In this document: one piece after another, positions 48,099 to 61,068 of the stretch
Layout of the letters: each line of letters begins with the position of its first letter
Numbering within the stretch: the stretch's first letter is position 1
NCBI GenBank assembly: GCA_000733355.1
Contig: JNVV01000006.1
Location: forward strand, 681,011-745,010
DNA length: 64,000 bases
Origin: Falciphora oryzae
Taxonomy: Eukaryota > Ascomycota > Sordariomycetes > Magnaporthales > Magnaporthaceae
Reading direction: 5' to 3'
Program-made: the position numbers and the translations under genes
The notes under the pieces: model-generated
Seen by the model: the letters and a program-made list of their open reading frames with translations, nothing else
Database searches by the model: none
Told to the model about the DNA's origin: nothing

Positions 48099-50938
48099 AT
48101 GACCAGTGAGATATTGGGGGCGCACTCGCTGGTTAGCCCCAGATCCAGTGTCCCCGGAGCCTCGAGCAACCTGAGGAAGGAGAGGGGGGCGATTGCGGCT
48201 CAGGTCGGTCAATTTTATATGTGGGCGTCGGCCTGGTCTACATCGCCAACGCGGCGTTTCATACGATCGCCTCCAGTACTCTTATGTCCACGCCCTCCCA
48301 ACCGCATCGAGTTAACAACTAACCATGGAAGGGCTGTTCCATCCCATCCGCCTAGGCTTGCGATACGTGTCGCTCTCGGAAACAGCGATGTGATGAACAA
48401 AGGCCAAAGTGCGGCACCTGTCACAGGTTCAAGCTCGAGTGCCACTATCGAGAGCCCCAGCCAACAAAGTCAGTAGAACGCGCGATTGTGCAAACCACTC
48501 GCAAGAAGAGATTTCTTATTCCCACAGGCTGTCCCGGGTATTGTCTTGTGCCTTGAACCGACCAAACTAACGCCATAATAGAAAGGACAAGACACTCATT
48601 GAGATTCTTAACCGCATCAAAAGCCTCGAGGGCAAGTTTGATAGTATGAGCATGCAGCATACCAGCTTTCCGACTCCTCTATACGGCTCCCTCGCGACTA
48701 CGTCGGTTCTTCACCCTGTGTCGTTAGCCCGTTCCGACGACCTCTCCACCATCGCGGCCGCAGGACTCCCTGGTTTGGACGATGGCGGACCCTGCACTAT
48801 TACAGGGTCCCCTTACACCTACACCTCTTCGGTACACCAGATGCTTGGATGGCCTGTTGTCCAGAGTCTTCTCGAGTCGGTCAGCTTGACAATACCGAGC
48901 GTCAATGTCTCCACGATAGAAACTGAAGCGGTAACCAGCGCACTTGGCCTGAACAACCCAGCCAACCGCCTACCGACAGAGACCGCCGGGGCCATTACCT
49001 TTATCCATTCTGCACCCGTAATCTCGACGGCGACAACCCCCCAGCTCAGCGGCAGTCCGCTGGCGAGTATATCAATGGAGGATCTGGCGAGCGCCTTCTT
49101 CAATACCTTCTACATGTGTCACCCAATAGTGGATCAACAGCTCTTCATGACCGAAGTTCTAGGATCGATCGCCAAGGACGGCTTTACGGATTCGATACAG
49201 TCGACTCTCGCATTCATGGTGTTTGCTCTCGGAGAGATGGCCATTCTCGGCTCCCAGGGACCGCCAGCAACCGCGTCCGGCAGTCCTCGGCCGAGTGGTG
49301 TCAAGGGCGGGACGCCGAGGCACCCTCCAGGACTGGCCCTCTTCAACGAAGCGAGACGCCGCATGGGCTTCAACCTGACAGAGTGTTCTCTTGAGGCTGT
49401 CCAGGTGTTTGCGCTGGCGGGGTACGCCCATCATGTCCATCTGAAACAACGTTTCTCGCTGAATGTGCCACACCCTAATCGTCAGCTGCTAACAAGTCAA
49501 CGACAGCATGTATTGCGAAGCTTGCTCGAGTCACCTGGTAAGTCGGCATATGCTTACCAGCATGTTCATAGGATCGAGGACTCTGTTGGTAGGCTTGCAT
49601 TGCCGATCTTGTGGCTGACAAAGAACCAAAGGAATTTTGGCGGATGACGACGACCGCCTCCCTCGCGTGCCACGCCCTGATAACTGGGTAAGCAGTTTGC
49701 GAGCTGCGCGTTATGCATTTAGTCCGCTTCCTTTCCTGACCTGGATGCTTCAGAAACCCATCAGAGTTGACCTCTCCGCGAGCCGCCTTGATAAGACGAT
49801 GCTTCTGGTATTGCTGCATCGTAGAAAGGTGAGCTTCAGGCCGCCCACGCAGAGAATACTCCGGAACATGGGCTATGCCCACTCTTTAAAGGGAACCATC
49901 TAGCTGACATTGTAAAAGTTATCTTGGAGTCGAGCTTGAACTACCCCAAAGTGGCCTGGAGAGCCTAGAGGATATCGTCGGCCCGCCAGCACTAACCGTA
50001 TCCTTCACCCCCGACAACTTCATCGGCACGCATTGGTCACTCTCCCAGGAATACTTCGCCTCCGCAATAGCTCTGCGGCGGCTCTTCTTGGAAACTCACA
50101 GAACTCTAGGTAATCAGACGTGGTAACTGGAGCTCCAACCCGTAATCCCTTAGGGTGCTTCGGCGCCCCAGAGCAATGCGGTGTTTCATCGAAAGGCTAG
50201 CTGACACGGGCACGTCCAGGTCAACTTTCGACCCAATATGCGTCCGGCGTTGACCCGGAGGCTTTGGGCCGCACCCTCGAGGAGCTCACAATGAATCTGG
50301 AGCAGTGGAAGATGGTGATGCCACCACACCTGCGCTGGGCCGAGTCACGGCCGGAGGAATTCCCCAACCCAGTCCAGCAGCTAGACCACGCGATGCCTGA
50401 GCTCTTGCCTATGACAGTTGCGCCGTCACCCGTGGTTGACGCCCCGTCCCGCGCCATGTTCACGTCGGACCTCAACGCCGAGCCGATCACGTACCCATTC
50501 AACCTCGATGTCCAAGTAGCGGTCCTCCGGTCACGCTACTACTACGCAAAGCTCAACATATACCGCCAGTATGTCTTCAAGGTACTCAACTACCCGGAGC
50601 AGATCAGGCCCGAGGATGCACAAGGGGCGGCCGAATGTCTGAGGGCTTGCCTCAAATGGCCCGTTTCCATGTCGCCAACGTCGACGCACAAGAGACTGGT
50701 GCCGTGCCTGTTCTTCTGGACCCAGAACATGCTCGGCATGCTTGTGCTGCTGCACTTGAGCCAGAATGTGCAGATTCTGTCCACGATCCGGCACACACTC
50801 TGCGGTGAGGACTTTGAGCGCGAAGCGAGCGAGACGGTCATGCTATACATTGAATGGATCCGGGACCTCAAGAGCGTGGATTCGGCGGCCAAGTGGGCCT
50901 GGGAAATTGTGAGGGCGATATATAACCTAGAAGAGTAA
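48099..50938 (+). CDS. Zn(II)2Cys6 fungal transcription factor
   Basis: Eight exons: 48099-48203, 48356-48468, 48582-49421, 49507-49537, 49632-49687, 49754-49828, 49919-50109 and 50220-50938, giving 709 residues. The second exon encodes the zinc cluster C-x2-C-x6-C-x6-C-x2-C-x6-C (Cys 37, 40, 47, 54, 57, 64; ACDTCRSRKQRCDEQRPKCG). It is followed by a short coiled-coil linker (KTLIEILNRIKSLEGKFDSM). The middle homology region is rebuilt over short exons: FFNTFYMCHPIVDQQLF, ALAGMYCEACSSHLEFWRMT, LIRRCFWYCCIVERSYLGVE and LEDIVGPPALTVSF. Such proteins bind CGG-type half sites as dimers and commonly regulate nearby or metabolic genes; the target here is unknown. Seven introns of 66-152 bp are all GT-AG, and two use AAG acceptors. 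No biosynthetic cluster surrounds it. Confidence 0.88.
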
Positions 50939-52627
50939 CAAATATGCACCGCGGCTGGGTTGGATTGATTTGGGGATCTCAAATCTCGACCATAAGGCGA
51001 TCGATGCACGCGAATTACAGGCACACGGCAAGGACTGCTGCGTTATGCGATGGACAAGCATATTCGCGTTTCGACGAGATTAGCTGTGGGCGGCAGTGCA
51101 GCGTGGAGCTCCGTAAGCGATGATATAAGGAGAAAAAAAAAAGAAAAGAAAAAAAAAGCTCGTTCTTGGACAGGCCGGGGTGCCCTCTAGACGAAAGCCG
51201 CATGGGAAGCCACAATCGCGAGCCCTCCCAGGCGAGCGGATGGAGAGGGCGTGTCTTGAAAGCATGAGCATGCGCTGCAACCCGTGCACCGAAGCCCCGG
51301 CCATGCCACCAAATTGCGGATGACAGGAGGGAGAGCCTTGCGGCTTTCTTCGGTTCCCCGGCCTTGGCGATCCCATTTGTCGGCCGAGCCTACGGAGCAT
51401 CATGCTACCCAGGCCTCAAAGCGACGAACAGCCCGCTGCTGCATGCACGATGCACACCGCCAGAGGGCTGCTGTGACTGACCGACATTTTGTAGGGCCCG
51501 AGTGTGAGGCTTTTGCGGGGCCGGGGCAGGTTTGTTGACGGCCACCGGGCCCCATCCCATCCGGCACTCAAGACATGGGCAGGTCGGAAGAATCAGCAAG
51601 AAAAGCATCACATCTTGGGCAGGGGCAACGCGTGGGCACGCACGGTAGATGTATAGCGTGTGATGTTATGCTCGGCAGGGCTCGTACGATGGGGCGGCTG
51701 AAGAGTCATGATGGAACGATGGGGACCAGATGGACGGAGGAATGCAGAGCAGGCAGAGGTACTTGGTCATTGAAGCGCGTGGACGATGCCCAGCCACGGT
51801 GTGTGCAGAGGTTACACACACTGGATAAATGCACATGTGAGCTCCAGCTGCTAGACCACCCGACGCCGTTGGACGGGGCAGCAGCTCTGCTCGGGCCGGG
51901 CGCGCAAAAACACGAGCCACCCCTGCGCAACCAAGGGCCCGGGGAGCTCTGACCAAGCGTTGGCCGATGCAAAACCCCCGGCTCCGAAACCGTCCTGTGC
52001 TGTGGGCACCACCCCCGACCCAAGAGCTTGTCTCCGGGTCCGCCGCCGAGCGGAGGGAGGGAGGGGGTGAGGAGAAAAATTAAGAAAAACAACACAAAAA
52101 TGAGGGAGTAATCTAGGAGAGATCCCTGAATAAGAAAAAAACCGCGGGTTCCACTCTGGGGGGGAATGGTTGGCTGATGGGTGGCAGGTCGGGAAAATCT
52201 TGATTTCTCCTGGTGCTACATCACGATTTTACCCCTTGGGCATGGCACCCCTGGGCACACTTTCAATCCCCCCGGCGCTCGACGCTCGAGCCTTGGAAGG
52301 GGTCCCTCCGACGTGACGGCAAAAGTCCCGTCATGTGGAGAGTTGAGTTTTTTTGCAGAGTTTACGCCATGGTTCGGTTTTCCATGATGTGAGTGGTCGT
52401 GATAGCCAGACGGGACACCGCCCATAGCATCACCCGTGGCAAGGGCAAGGCCGGGCCGTGGGGAAAACTCATCATGGGCGAGTCAGCGCCGGCAGTCGCT
52501 GAGAAGAAAGAAGAAAAAATACCACCAGATGCGTATATGCGAGGCTAATGCGGGCAAGGGGCAATCGTGGCATGGTTTATCAGAGATTAGGTCGACGACC
52601 TATCCCGCGCCCGTTCCACACCGAGTC

Positions 52628-52651
52628 TTTTTTTTTTTTTTTTTTTTTTTT
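52628..52651 (+). repeat. Poly-T tract (24 T)
   Basis: Uninterrupted T24 run in the gene desert. Confidence 0.9.
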
Positions 52652-54149
52652 GCACGGTAAAATCCGGGTGGACCGATATGTCTGTGTGTCTGTGGGCGGC
52701 TCCAGCATGGACAAGACAGGTACCAAGTCGGTGATTTTTGTGCTGATAATGACATGGTTACCTTATCGATGAAGACGTGGGGAGATGCCGTTTCTTCTTC
52801 TCAATGCCCCATGGCCTCCACCGCCTGTTGCAAGATATGCCTTACAACTTGAGCCGATGCTCCCATCCAGGGGCCACAAGACAGCGCAGCAGAGAAAACA
52901 AGGCATCCCCTACTTCAAGTATTTCCCGATACAGCTGATACGGTAGCATCAAAAGTCGGCCATGCAAGGTCCTCTCGAAACTTTGAGGTCTGCCGTGTTG
53001 TTTTTTTGTGTATACCCGGCGGTGTAGTGCGCTACAGCAAAAGCAAACATGACACCCTCACAAAAAGCTTCAACCCGTGGAGTCCGCGGAGGGCGTAACC
53101 GAGAAACCAGCTCAGCCGCCTCGGCTCTGGGCTAGCGGGCTGCCGACACGAGCATGGATTTGGGAAGGAAGCTCATGGAGAAACGAGATTGGCAGCATGG
53201 CTGGCTGCCTTGTTGACGAGAGTGAATACGGGGTGAGGGAGCCGTTGCACTTGCTCATGGACGTTGCGTCCGCGCACAAGCAAGGGACAACGACAACGAT
53301 GCGGGAGATGGGGGTTACAAAAACGAAGCATTTAAGCCTTGTTGCACCGAGGTCGGCCTTGAATACCTTCCTAGTTAGTATGATGTTTGGGGACGCCAGG
53401 CGAGGCCAGGAAGTCCCCAGCTGGACCTGGACGCCTGGAACCTACCGGGGCCCACGAGCCAGAAAAAAAAAACCGACCCGCCTCACCAAAAACAGAGTTC
53501 GAGCCTTTGATGCCGGCATTCTCCACCAAAAGGGCCACAGCAGCCCTGGAGTCATTCTCCGGGATGGAAGCGGCCGGTCGTTGCGCGTTTAGAGCCTGTC
53601 GCTCGCCCAAGGGTGGGTGCTTGCTGCAGGAGCAAAGTTGGAGGGTGACTGTGCTCTCTTTTGGTTCCTCGCGGAACTGGGCCGCGTCTAGTGCTAGGGA
53701 CGGTAAGATGCGCGCTGCCGCCCCGCCGGCGGGTGTGCGGTTGAACTTGGCAGCGGGCGGCAGCGACGGTTTTGCGGGTGCGGCGTGGGTTAGGTGGGTG
53801 GCTGAGCGCAATGTGGTTGTGTGTGCCCCGGGTGGTCGGTCCATGACGGACGGACGGGTGGGATGGGACGGGATGGACAAAGCGCGCCGGCGGCCGGCCT
53901 CAGTTCCCACAAAGGTTCCAGTGCGGTTCTGCCTCGCACGTGTCCGTCCCTACGTGCACGCACGCACGCACGCGCGCGCGGGTGGCATCAGTGCATGCCG
54001 CTGGTGCTGCCGTCGTGCCGGACAACGACTCTAGAAGGTCTTCTAGCCTTCTCGGCGCTTTCAAAAACTCGGGCGCGCGCGCTCGAACGCAGGAACGAGG
54101 GCGTGCTGTGCATCCGGGCGTGCTGCAACGCCGTCCGTGGTGTGTGTGC

Positions 54150-54152
<3 letters not shown>

Positions 54153-54183
<31 letters not shown>
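54153..54183. repeat. (TA)n microsatellite
   Basis: About 15 TA units, flanked on the left by GTGTGTGTGCG and on the right by a pyrimidine run. Confidence 0.9.
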
Positions 54184-54185
<2 letters not shown>

Positions 54186-56367
54186 CTTTTTCTTCTTCGT
54201 TTTTCTCGTCTTCTATTTCATCGGCTGTGCGGCCCAGCGCGGCCGGGTCCCCGTCAGAGCCCCTTTTGGAACAAGCACCTGGGCAAAGCGCACACGACAC
54301 GCCCAAAATAGGATACGTGCTCGGGTAAATTGAAATTGGTCTCCAGGATCCCGACTTTCCCCAGTTGTAAAATGTCTGCCCGCAAAAGGTATTTGCCGAG
54401 ACCCCATATTGCCCTCAATTTTGCCTTGGGATGTTTTGGCCTGTGTTCTTTACTGAGTCAAGCCAGCACATTTGAAAAAGCTTGGGCAAGATCCGCTTGG
54501 GCAATGGCAAGGGAGAGAAGCAGGTGAAGATCGTCACCATTGCTTTTTTTTTTTTTTTTTTCGCTGCTTCATTTGCTCTGGCGAATCAAAACGGCCAGGG
54601 GTTGCCACCTTGGGGCCTGAACGAACCCCAGAGCAGCGCTCTCCCCCATAGTTTCGCATCTCGTCTGAACCATCATTTAGCGGCTTGTTGAGCCCAAGAC
54701 CGCTGCATCGAACCTTTTCCGCGGGGGGCCCGGCCTCGGCCCTAGGCAGGCAGAGCTTGGGGGTCCCTCCGGCATCTGACACAGAGCTGGGCAGGCGTGG
54801 TTCTGCGAGACGGCCTCCTGGAAATCAATGGGAAATTCCAGGGCCGCAACCTGCCATCCGTTCGTCGTGTGCTCGGCCCTTGGGCAGGCCTCACCTGGTC
54901 ACGGCAAGCGTCAGGGTTGATGAAATTCTCTTCCGCTGCTCTTCCCACCTCCGGCATTGTCTTTTTCTTTTATGTCTTTTTCTCTTCTCATTCGTCTCAG
55001 TTACCCTCCCACCCTCACCAGTCATTTGTGGAGGAGGGTGGTGGCTCGCACGCCGGCCCGCCCTGGCGCACGTGTCCGCGTGGGCGTGCTCCCCACCAGG
55101 GCGGCTCGGCGGTTCGGCTGCCCAGCCGGAGGAGGGAGTCCATTGACATGATCCGTTCCAGAGCCCCAACGCAAATGGCCAGTTGAGCTTAAAACCCTGG
55201 TTGACCGCCATCTTTTCCAGAATAGGCACTAACTTGACCGCTTGGCCTTGACGTCACGTCGGCAGTGAGTGCTACATGCTACATGGCACTTCCCTTCTCT
55301 TTTTGCGTGAATCTCAATGTGACGGGTGGCGGAGCTCGACTTTTCTTTCTCTTTTCTGTCACCGTCTTCAACCTCAGGTTTCATCACCTCCTCCCCACCC
55401 GTCCGAACCGTGATAGGATGGCATGCTGTGTGCCCCCAAAGGTGATATAGGTGCTGGCTTCATCGATAGAGTGAGCCCTAGCCGGCCCGGGCGCGCACGC
55501 TACCCCTTTCACTCTGCCCCTCCCCAAGACCAATTGAATCGACACCATCTCGATGTTGCTCTGCCTGTTGTATTGGGCCAGGTGCTAGGTAAAATATAGA
55601 GTTTGCGATTTACCTGGGCCACGTTCTTGCCCCAGCTGAACTCATATACTGTGCATGGTGGCGGGCTGCCCGACGTAGCACCGCCGAGGAGAGCACACTC
55701 GCGGCAATGGAGTCCTGGGCCGGCTAGATAGCCGGGCGCTTTGGTGTGGCGTGCGTAGGAGGTGTTCCATGGCGTCGTTGCCATCTTGTCCTCTGCTCGT
55801 ACTAGTAGTCCGGCTCGGGTGGGCCTACCGCAGCATCCCATCTGGATGTTTCTCCCCCCTGACAGGAAACGGCGATCGGCTAGTCGCTTTCGAGTGGGCG
55901 GCGCGGGAGCGTGCAACACCTCCTCCATCCACCACGACGATTCGGACGAACCCAGTTTCCAAGCTCAAGACGGGGAACGGCAATGGAGGAGGTCATTTTT
56001 AGCTATCAATTTCACGCACTTCAGAAACGACTGGAGCAGAAAGAGTCGAGTGACGAGCGTGGGTGGCTGGGATTCGAAGCAGGCATGCGAGGCAATAAAT
56101 ATCCATGACAAGCACCCGCGCTCGGCCGCGTTACCAAAGTCCTGCTGGCTGGGAACCAGGCGTGTGAGGGAGGGGAGGCCGAGGCTGGCGTGTGCGTGCG
56201 CGTGCGCAGTGTGCGGTGCGATGCCGAGTGTCAATCTGTGTGTTTGAGAGAGTGTGTGGTTCTGTGGTGTGTGAGCGGGTGGCCAGGTGTGGGGGGACCG
56301 GTCCCGATGGCGCCGCTCGGACCTCAGTCGAAACAAGAACTGACGGCGGTCCAAGGGTAAAAGAGGG

Positions 56368-56387
56368 AAAAAAAAAAAAAAAAAAAA
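56368..56387. repeat. Poly-A tract (20 A)
   Basis: Uninterrupted A20 run; top-strand A here contrasts with the T runs elsewhere in the desert. Confidence 0.9.
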
Positions 56388-59043
56388 GGCTGGAACAATT
56401 CCACGACGGATATTAGCCCGTGCACGTACCTTACATCAGAGGCGGTTTACGTAGCGACTTGAGGGGTCCCGATCCCAAATAATGTAGCAGCAAAGAGTCT
56501 CGGCTGGCCTCCGTGACAGTACGGAGGCCTGTCTTTTTCCATCTGCCCTCGTACTCGGCGGCTGACACCAGACACAGGCCCGGCGCTCTCGGAGACGAGA
56601 GCCGGGTCCAGGAACAGGTGTCCGGCTAATGTCAGTGTGCCCGCAGAGCCATTTTGCACGTCATGTTGACGATCACGGTCAATGATCTGGCCACTGTGTG
56701 CAAATCCGCCCTGACCCGGCGCAGTGCCGACGGGGTTCCCTCCGAGAGGGGAGCGAGAGCGACGAAAGACGGCGCGGCCATATCGAATAAACTCTTTTTG
56801 AGAGCGTTTTGCGGCCGCTTTCCCTTTCTGGCCACGGCAGTGCTGCATGGAAGCCCTTGAGTTCCATGTCAGTCGATCGCAGGAGGCATGGGTCCATGGT
56901 TCACGACGACGTGGCCAGTCGAGACGAGGTAGGTGCACACCGCATCAGAAGGAGCATCGCGCCCAAGGGCTCTTCTTCAAAAATGCGCATGGGAGCGAGG
57001 CAGCGGGCGCCGAATTGGCACTGGCATTGGCACTGACAGCACGGGGCACCGGCACTGGGGCCCCTCGGGAAAAATGCCCGGCCTGCCACGGACGCATCAA
57101 ACCAAAGTGCGACGGGCGCGAGGTGATTGAGCGGCGCTGTAATACAAATGCCCGGACGCGCCCGGTTCAAGGCTCGTGAGAATAATAAGGGAAGAGAGCA
57201 AGAATTGGCCGTCCGTGGTCGACGGCTGAAATCAATGCCTGTCGCGCCTTGAGCCGCCTCCTGACAGTGCACCTTGGGTTCAGGCGTCGTGTGCTACAGT
57301 TGAGGTTCAAGCACCTTGATGGCCACATCAGGTTCCAGCACAGGGCTTCCGTTTAGCCATCAAAAGGGATAAGGTGACGCTGGCGCAGGCTTGAGCGGCA
57401 CACGTATCTGGCATTAGGTTGATTTGAGGGGACCCAACATCCATACCTGCTGGATCTAATCTATAATCTATGATACTGATGACTGGAGCTCGACCTCCGT
57501 TTCCGCTACCCTCTCTGCCATCTGTCTCTCTTTGGTCTCCATTCCAAGGCACTGATCCCTGAGCCTCGTCCTCTGGCCACACCCCACCCCATTCCGTACC
57601 AGACGCACGCCCTCCCTTGTCCTTAGTAAACGCGGGGCAGCGAATCTGCAGGGGAGCAGCACGAGAAGGGGGTGTGGAGAATGATCGGTTTTCATCGCGC
57701 ATGGCAGGGGAGGGAGTGCAGCAAGCACCGCACCGCCGCCGCAGCAGACGCAACAGCATCGGCAGGAAACAGCCTCCCAGCCCATGGCGTCGTTATCGGA
57801 CCATGGGTGCACAGCAGACGAGTCGGCCACGGACAAAGCAAGTACCAAAGCAAATACAAACACCAGCCAGCCCTGCCGCAGTCGGAAGCAGCCGTGAAAG
57901 TGGCCGAGTCTGCTCCCGAGGAAAAGCTCGAGGTCGATTTTGTCTGCTCCCCTCTTTTGAACTGGTGCATCCGCGGTGACGGGCTGAGGAGAGGGGCTAG
58001 GCCCAAGACAGCCAAGGGGCATCCATACCTGGACGGGTAGCTAAGGGTGATGGAGGTAAGGTACCCCAGGGAGGGGAGTGTGCTGGTGTGCGCGTGGGGG
58101 TGTGGGCAGCCAGAAAAAAAAGCAGGAGAGAGAGAGAGAGAGAGAAAAAAAAAAAAAGCACCCACCAATGAATGCGATCTGGCGCGGGCCATCACGCATA
58201 TGGACTTTATCGGTCCCTGCGCATCACTTGGTGCTACCGGCGTACATCATCAAACTGCTGCCCTCAAGCAACGCCCACCGCTACCGCTACCGCCCGGCAA
58301 ACATGGCCCAGGCGCCGTGTGGTGGCCCTGGGTGTGCGTGCGGGCTTGTCGCTGTGATTGTGACGGACACTTGGACGGTGGACCAGGCCGGTATCAGACG
58401 ATGGTGGTGCTGTCTGTGTGTTCCCTCGGGTCGCCTGCTTGTTGGTCGCTCTGGCCCCGCGAGCGCTCCCATCCCTGGGGGAGCTTTGACAGCAAGTGGG
58501 CGAGCAGGCGACACGCTGCCCAACCCGGTCCAGCAAAGCAAGCCTCAACACTGACATCCAACGCAAAAACGGTCCTCCCATTTTTTTTTCTTCTGTCCTT
58601 CTTTGCCCTCCTTCCCCAATGGGTCGGTCCATTTTCGGTTCGATTTTTGCCGTCGGGGCACTGCTCTCGGACGTGCAAGATCCCTCCTCCCACGGCCCTC
58701 TTCACTCTCGTGGCGCGCCCCAAAGCAATTTTCGTCCTTGAATTTCCACACCCGTCTGCTTTTGCTCTCCGTTCCTTTTTCTTTTTCTTTTCTTTTCTTT
58801 TTTTTTTCAGCCTCGTTCCTTTTGCATCCGCTATCGTCTGCTCGGTTCTCTCACTATCCCTATCCCGGCCCTGTCTGCCCCTTTATTCGCATCACGGAAC
58901 CTGCCCCTTGACGTTGCCTCCCGAGACTTTGACGAACGTCCGTTCTCTGCCTTGACGACCTGTTTTCTTCACACAACCACCCCCCACCCCGCCGTTTTTT
59001 TCTCTTCCCTCGGCCTTTTAACTCGACGTTTATGAACGGGGTG

Positions 59044-59071
59044 GATTATTATTATTATTATTATTATTATT
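59044..59071. repeat. (ATT)n microsatellite
   Basis: Nine or so ATT units followed by a short T run, inside the pyrimidine-rich leader of the small cysteine-rich gene. Confidence 0.85.
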
Positions 59072-59528
59072 TTTTTTTAATATGGCGGGCCTCCACTTAC
59101 CCATGGATCTCTGAACCCTACGCAACCGAGCAGGCCAGAAAAACCACAGCAGCAGCTCTTGGCTTTCCTACGTGCACGCCTCCCCCAAGCCACCAACTTA
59201 TCTCTCTGATCGTCTTTGCCTGACCCTTGCTCCCAGCAGCCCACACCCACCACGCCTGGCTCTGGCCTCGCTACCCGCATCTGTGCCTGGATTCCCACTT
59301 CAATAGACAAGGGCGTTCCTGCGCCCACTGTTTTGACTTGTCTCTGGATCGAGAGACAAGAGAAAAATAAAATAAAATAAAATCGAGAAAAAAAAAAGGG
59401 AAAGACTGCCGACGCTACCGAGCGGGCCCTTCCCTCCTCGATTTGTCTCTCCTCCTCCTCCTCCACTCTCCAACATCCCGGCCGGCAAGGCAGGACGTCC
59501 CCGGCCTTGCGACCCTGCGGCAGTCACG

Positions 59529-59535
59529 TATATAA
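59529..59535 (+). promoter_or_regulatory. TATA-like box before the 54-residue gene
   Basis: TATATAA in the context CACGTATATAATCACGG, 281 bp upstream of the ATG and after a long CT-rich stretch. The following 250 bp are C/A-rich, as in leaders of highly expressed fungal genes. The transcription start is not known. Confidence 0.4.
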
Positions 59536-59815
59536 TCACGGCATGCCGTCCAGGCTATCCCTGGCTTCCACCTCGCTCCCTTACCCTCGCCATCAACGAC
59601 CAGGTGTCTCCTCACTACTTTTTACATATCAACACTCTGGCCCCGCCCTCGCTCCGGTCCTGACTCTTGACCACCGCCTCTAACAAAAAAGCACTACACA
59701 TCGTCAACCACCGCAGATAAAAGCCATCATCATCTTCGGCTCATCACCAATACAACTGTCATCACAGCCAACACCACGACGCCCGTCACTTGGGAGCCCG
59801 CACTGGCAGCCCAAG

Positions 59816-59980
59816 ATGTGCGACTTCACCAAAAACTACTACATCTACACGACATGTCTCGACCCCGGAGCTCACTTCTTCCGGACCTCAGTCGACGGCA
59901 GCCGCAAGCACTCGTGCCCCAAGGGACCGCATGAGAGATACATCATGCTCCCCGGCCACTGCCCGCTCTGCTGCGGCTGA
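59816..59980 (+). CDS. Small conserved cysteine-rich protein, 54 residues
   Basis: A single-exon ORF of 55 codons from ATG 59816 to TGA 59978-59980. The peptide begins MCDFTKNYYIYTTCLDPGAH and ends YIMLPGHCPLCCG, with cysteines at 2, 14, 34, 49, 52 and 53. CPKGPHERY lies in the middle. There is no signal peptide, so it is probably intracellular. The spaced Cys and His pairs suggest a small metal-binding (zinc-ribbon-like) fold, which is inference. From memory, near-identical short proteins occur as unnamed conserved ORFs in filamentous ascomycetes; I cannot verify this here. The leader is long, CT-rich then CAA/CCA-rich, in keeping with strong expression. It is the only credible gene in about 13 kb and would be missed by length cut-offs. 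Confidence 0.75.
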   Translation: MCDFTKNYYIYTTCLDPGAHFFRTSVDGSRKHSCPKGPHERYIMLPGHCPLCCG

Positions 59981-60637
59981 TAAGGGGCCGGCGGGTTAGC
60001 ACTGCCCTCATTGCCGGACACACCTGCCGTGCAGAAGAGACGTGGAAAGCAACCGGTGGCGGCTCCGGATTCTCATTTTTATGTTTCCCCTTCCTGGGTA
60101 TCCTTGGGGGATACGACCTGCATGACGAGATATTCCATGTTGTGGTACCGAGCAGGGAAAAAAAGGCGGGAATTTCCTCTCCTGGTCCGGGCAATTGGTA
60201 TTGTCCAGACAGGAACGGGGAGGGGGACCCAAGAACCACCATATCACCGAACTCCCAACGACCGAACCAAAAAGGGGCACGAGAGGATGCGGCCAAAGGC
60301 TCCAGGACGACGCCCTCTCGCTCATCCATTCCCTCGCTAGCCTGGCGGCTCTTCCACTTTTCACCTCACCGCAACCGAGCTTTCTCGGAAAGAGTAGCCC
60401 CATCGCCTCCAGCAAAACCATCGAGCCGCGGAACACGGCCCCAAAAGCGGCTGTCTCGGACATGGCGAATTTATTGCCGGCTCCTCTTTCCCTCCTTCAC
60501 TTCTTTCCATCCATATTCACTTGTTTCTTTTCTCTCATGACTCCTTATGGTACTACTACTCTTTAATCTCTTTTCTCTCTGGGGTCCGGTCTTCAGGCGC
60601 TGCAGCAGTAGCTGGACGAAATTTCTTTCCTCATTGG

Positions 60638-60638
<1 letters not shown>

Positions 60639-60668
<30 letters not shown>
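60639..60668 (+). repeat. Poly-T tract (30 T)
   Basis: Uninterrupted T30 run about 660 bp downstream of the small cysteine-rich gene. Confidence 0.9.
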
Positions 60669-60671
<3 letters not shown>

Positions 60672-61037
60672 CTATCGGACTAGCAGGTTTTTCTCATGTT
60701 GGGTCTTGGCTTTCCTTCACATATTTTCTCCTAATTCTGTTTTTTTTTTTTTTTCCCCTTCTTTCCTTTTCATCTTCTTCCTCGTTGTTTCCTGAATCTC
60801 CTCTCTGGCGTGGCGTTTTGGACACCTATGGATGGCAGTCTGCCTCCCTGAATATAGCACGGATTATGCGTCTTTCATCTTTCGTCTCCTCTCCTCTCTC
60901 TATCCTTGTCAGCCCATCACAAGCATCGATGCCTTGCGACGGAGCTGCTCAACGGTGGCCTAGTGCGCTGTGCCGGGATGACTCGTCCCGTTGCCACGAA
61001 TCTAGAGCAAATTGAAGCGTTTCTGGTCTCTCAACCC

Positions 61038-61068
<31 letters not shown>

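Larger units (their letters stand above)
50939..59815. other. 8.9-kb gene desert with low-complexity DNA
   Basis: No ORF in this stretch has a recognisable domain or plausible spliced continuation. It contains poly-T/poly-A runs (52628-52651, 54544-54561, 56368-56387), a (TA)n array (54153-54183), GA-rich tracts (58127-58157), (ATT)n (59044-59071) and alternating CG/TG stretches. From 58560 to 59640 the top strand is strongly pyrimidine-rich and then CAA/CCA-rich, the pattern of a long fungal promoter/5' leader for the small gene at 59816. Confidence 0.55.

Noticed and set aside
53077..53592. 171-codon plus-strand ORF
   Set aside because: No recognisable domain and no splice-supported extension; not strong enough to call.
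57328..58022. Overlapping minus-strand ORFs with a hydrophobic stretch
   Set aside because: No homologous blocks recognised, and the neighbouring frames are equally open. Probably chance in the gene desert.
58047..58955. 302-codon plus-strand ORF
   Set aside because: The C-terminal half is translation of a pyrimidine-rich leader (Phe/Leu/Ser runs). No domain is seen.
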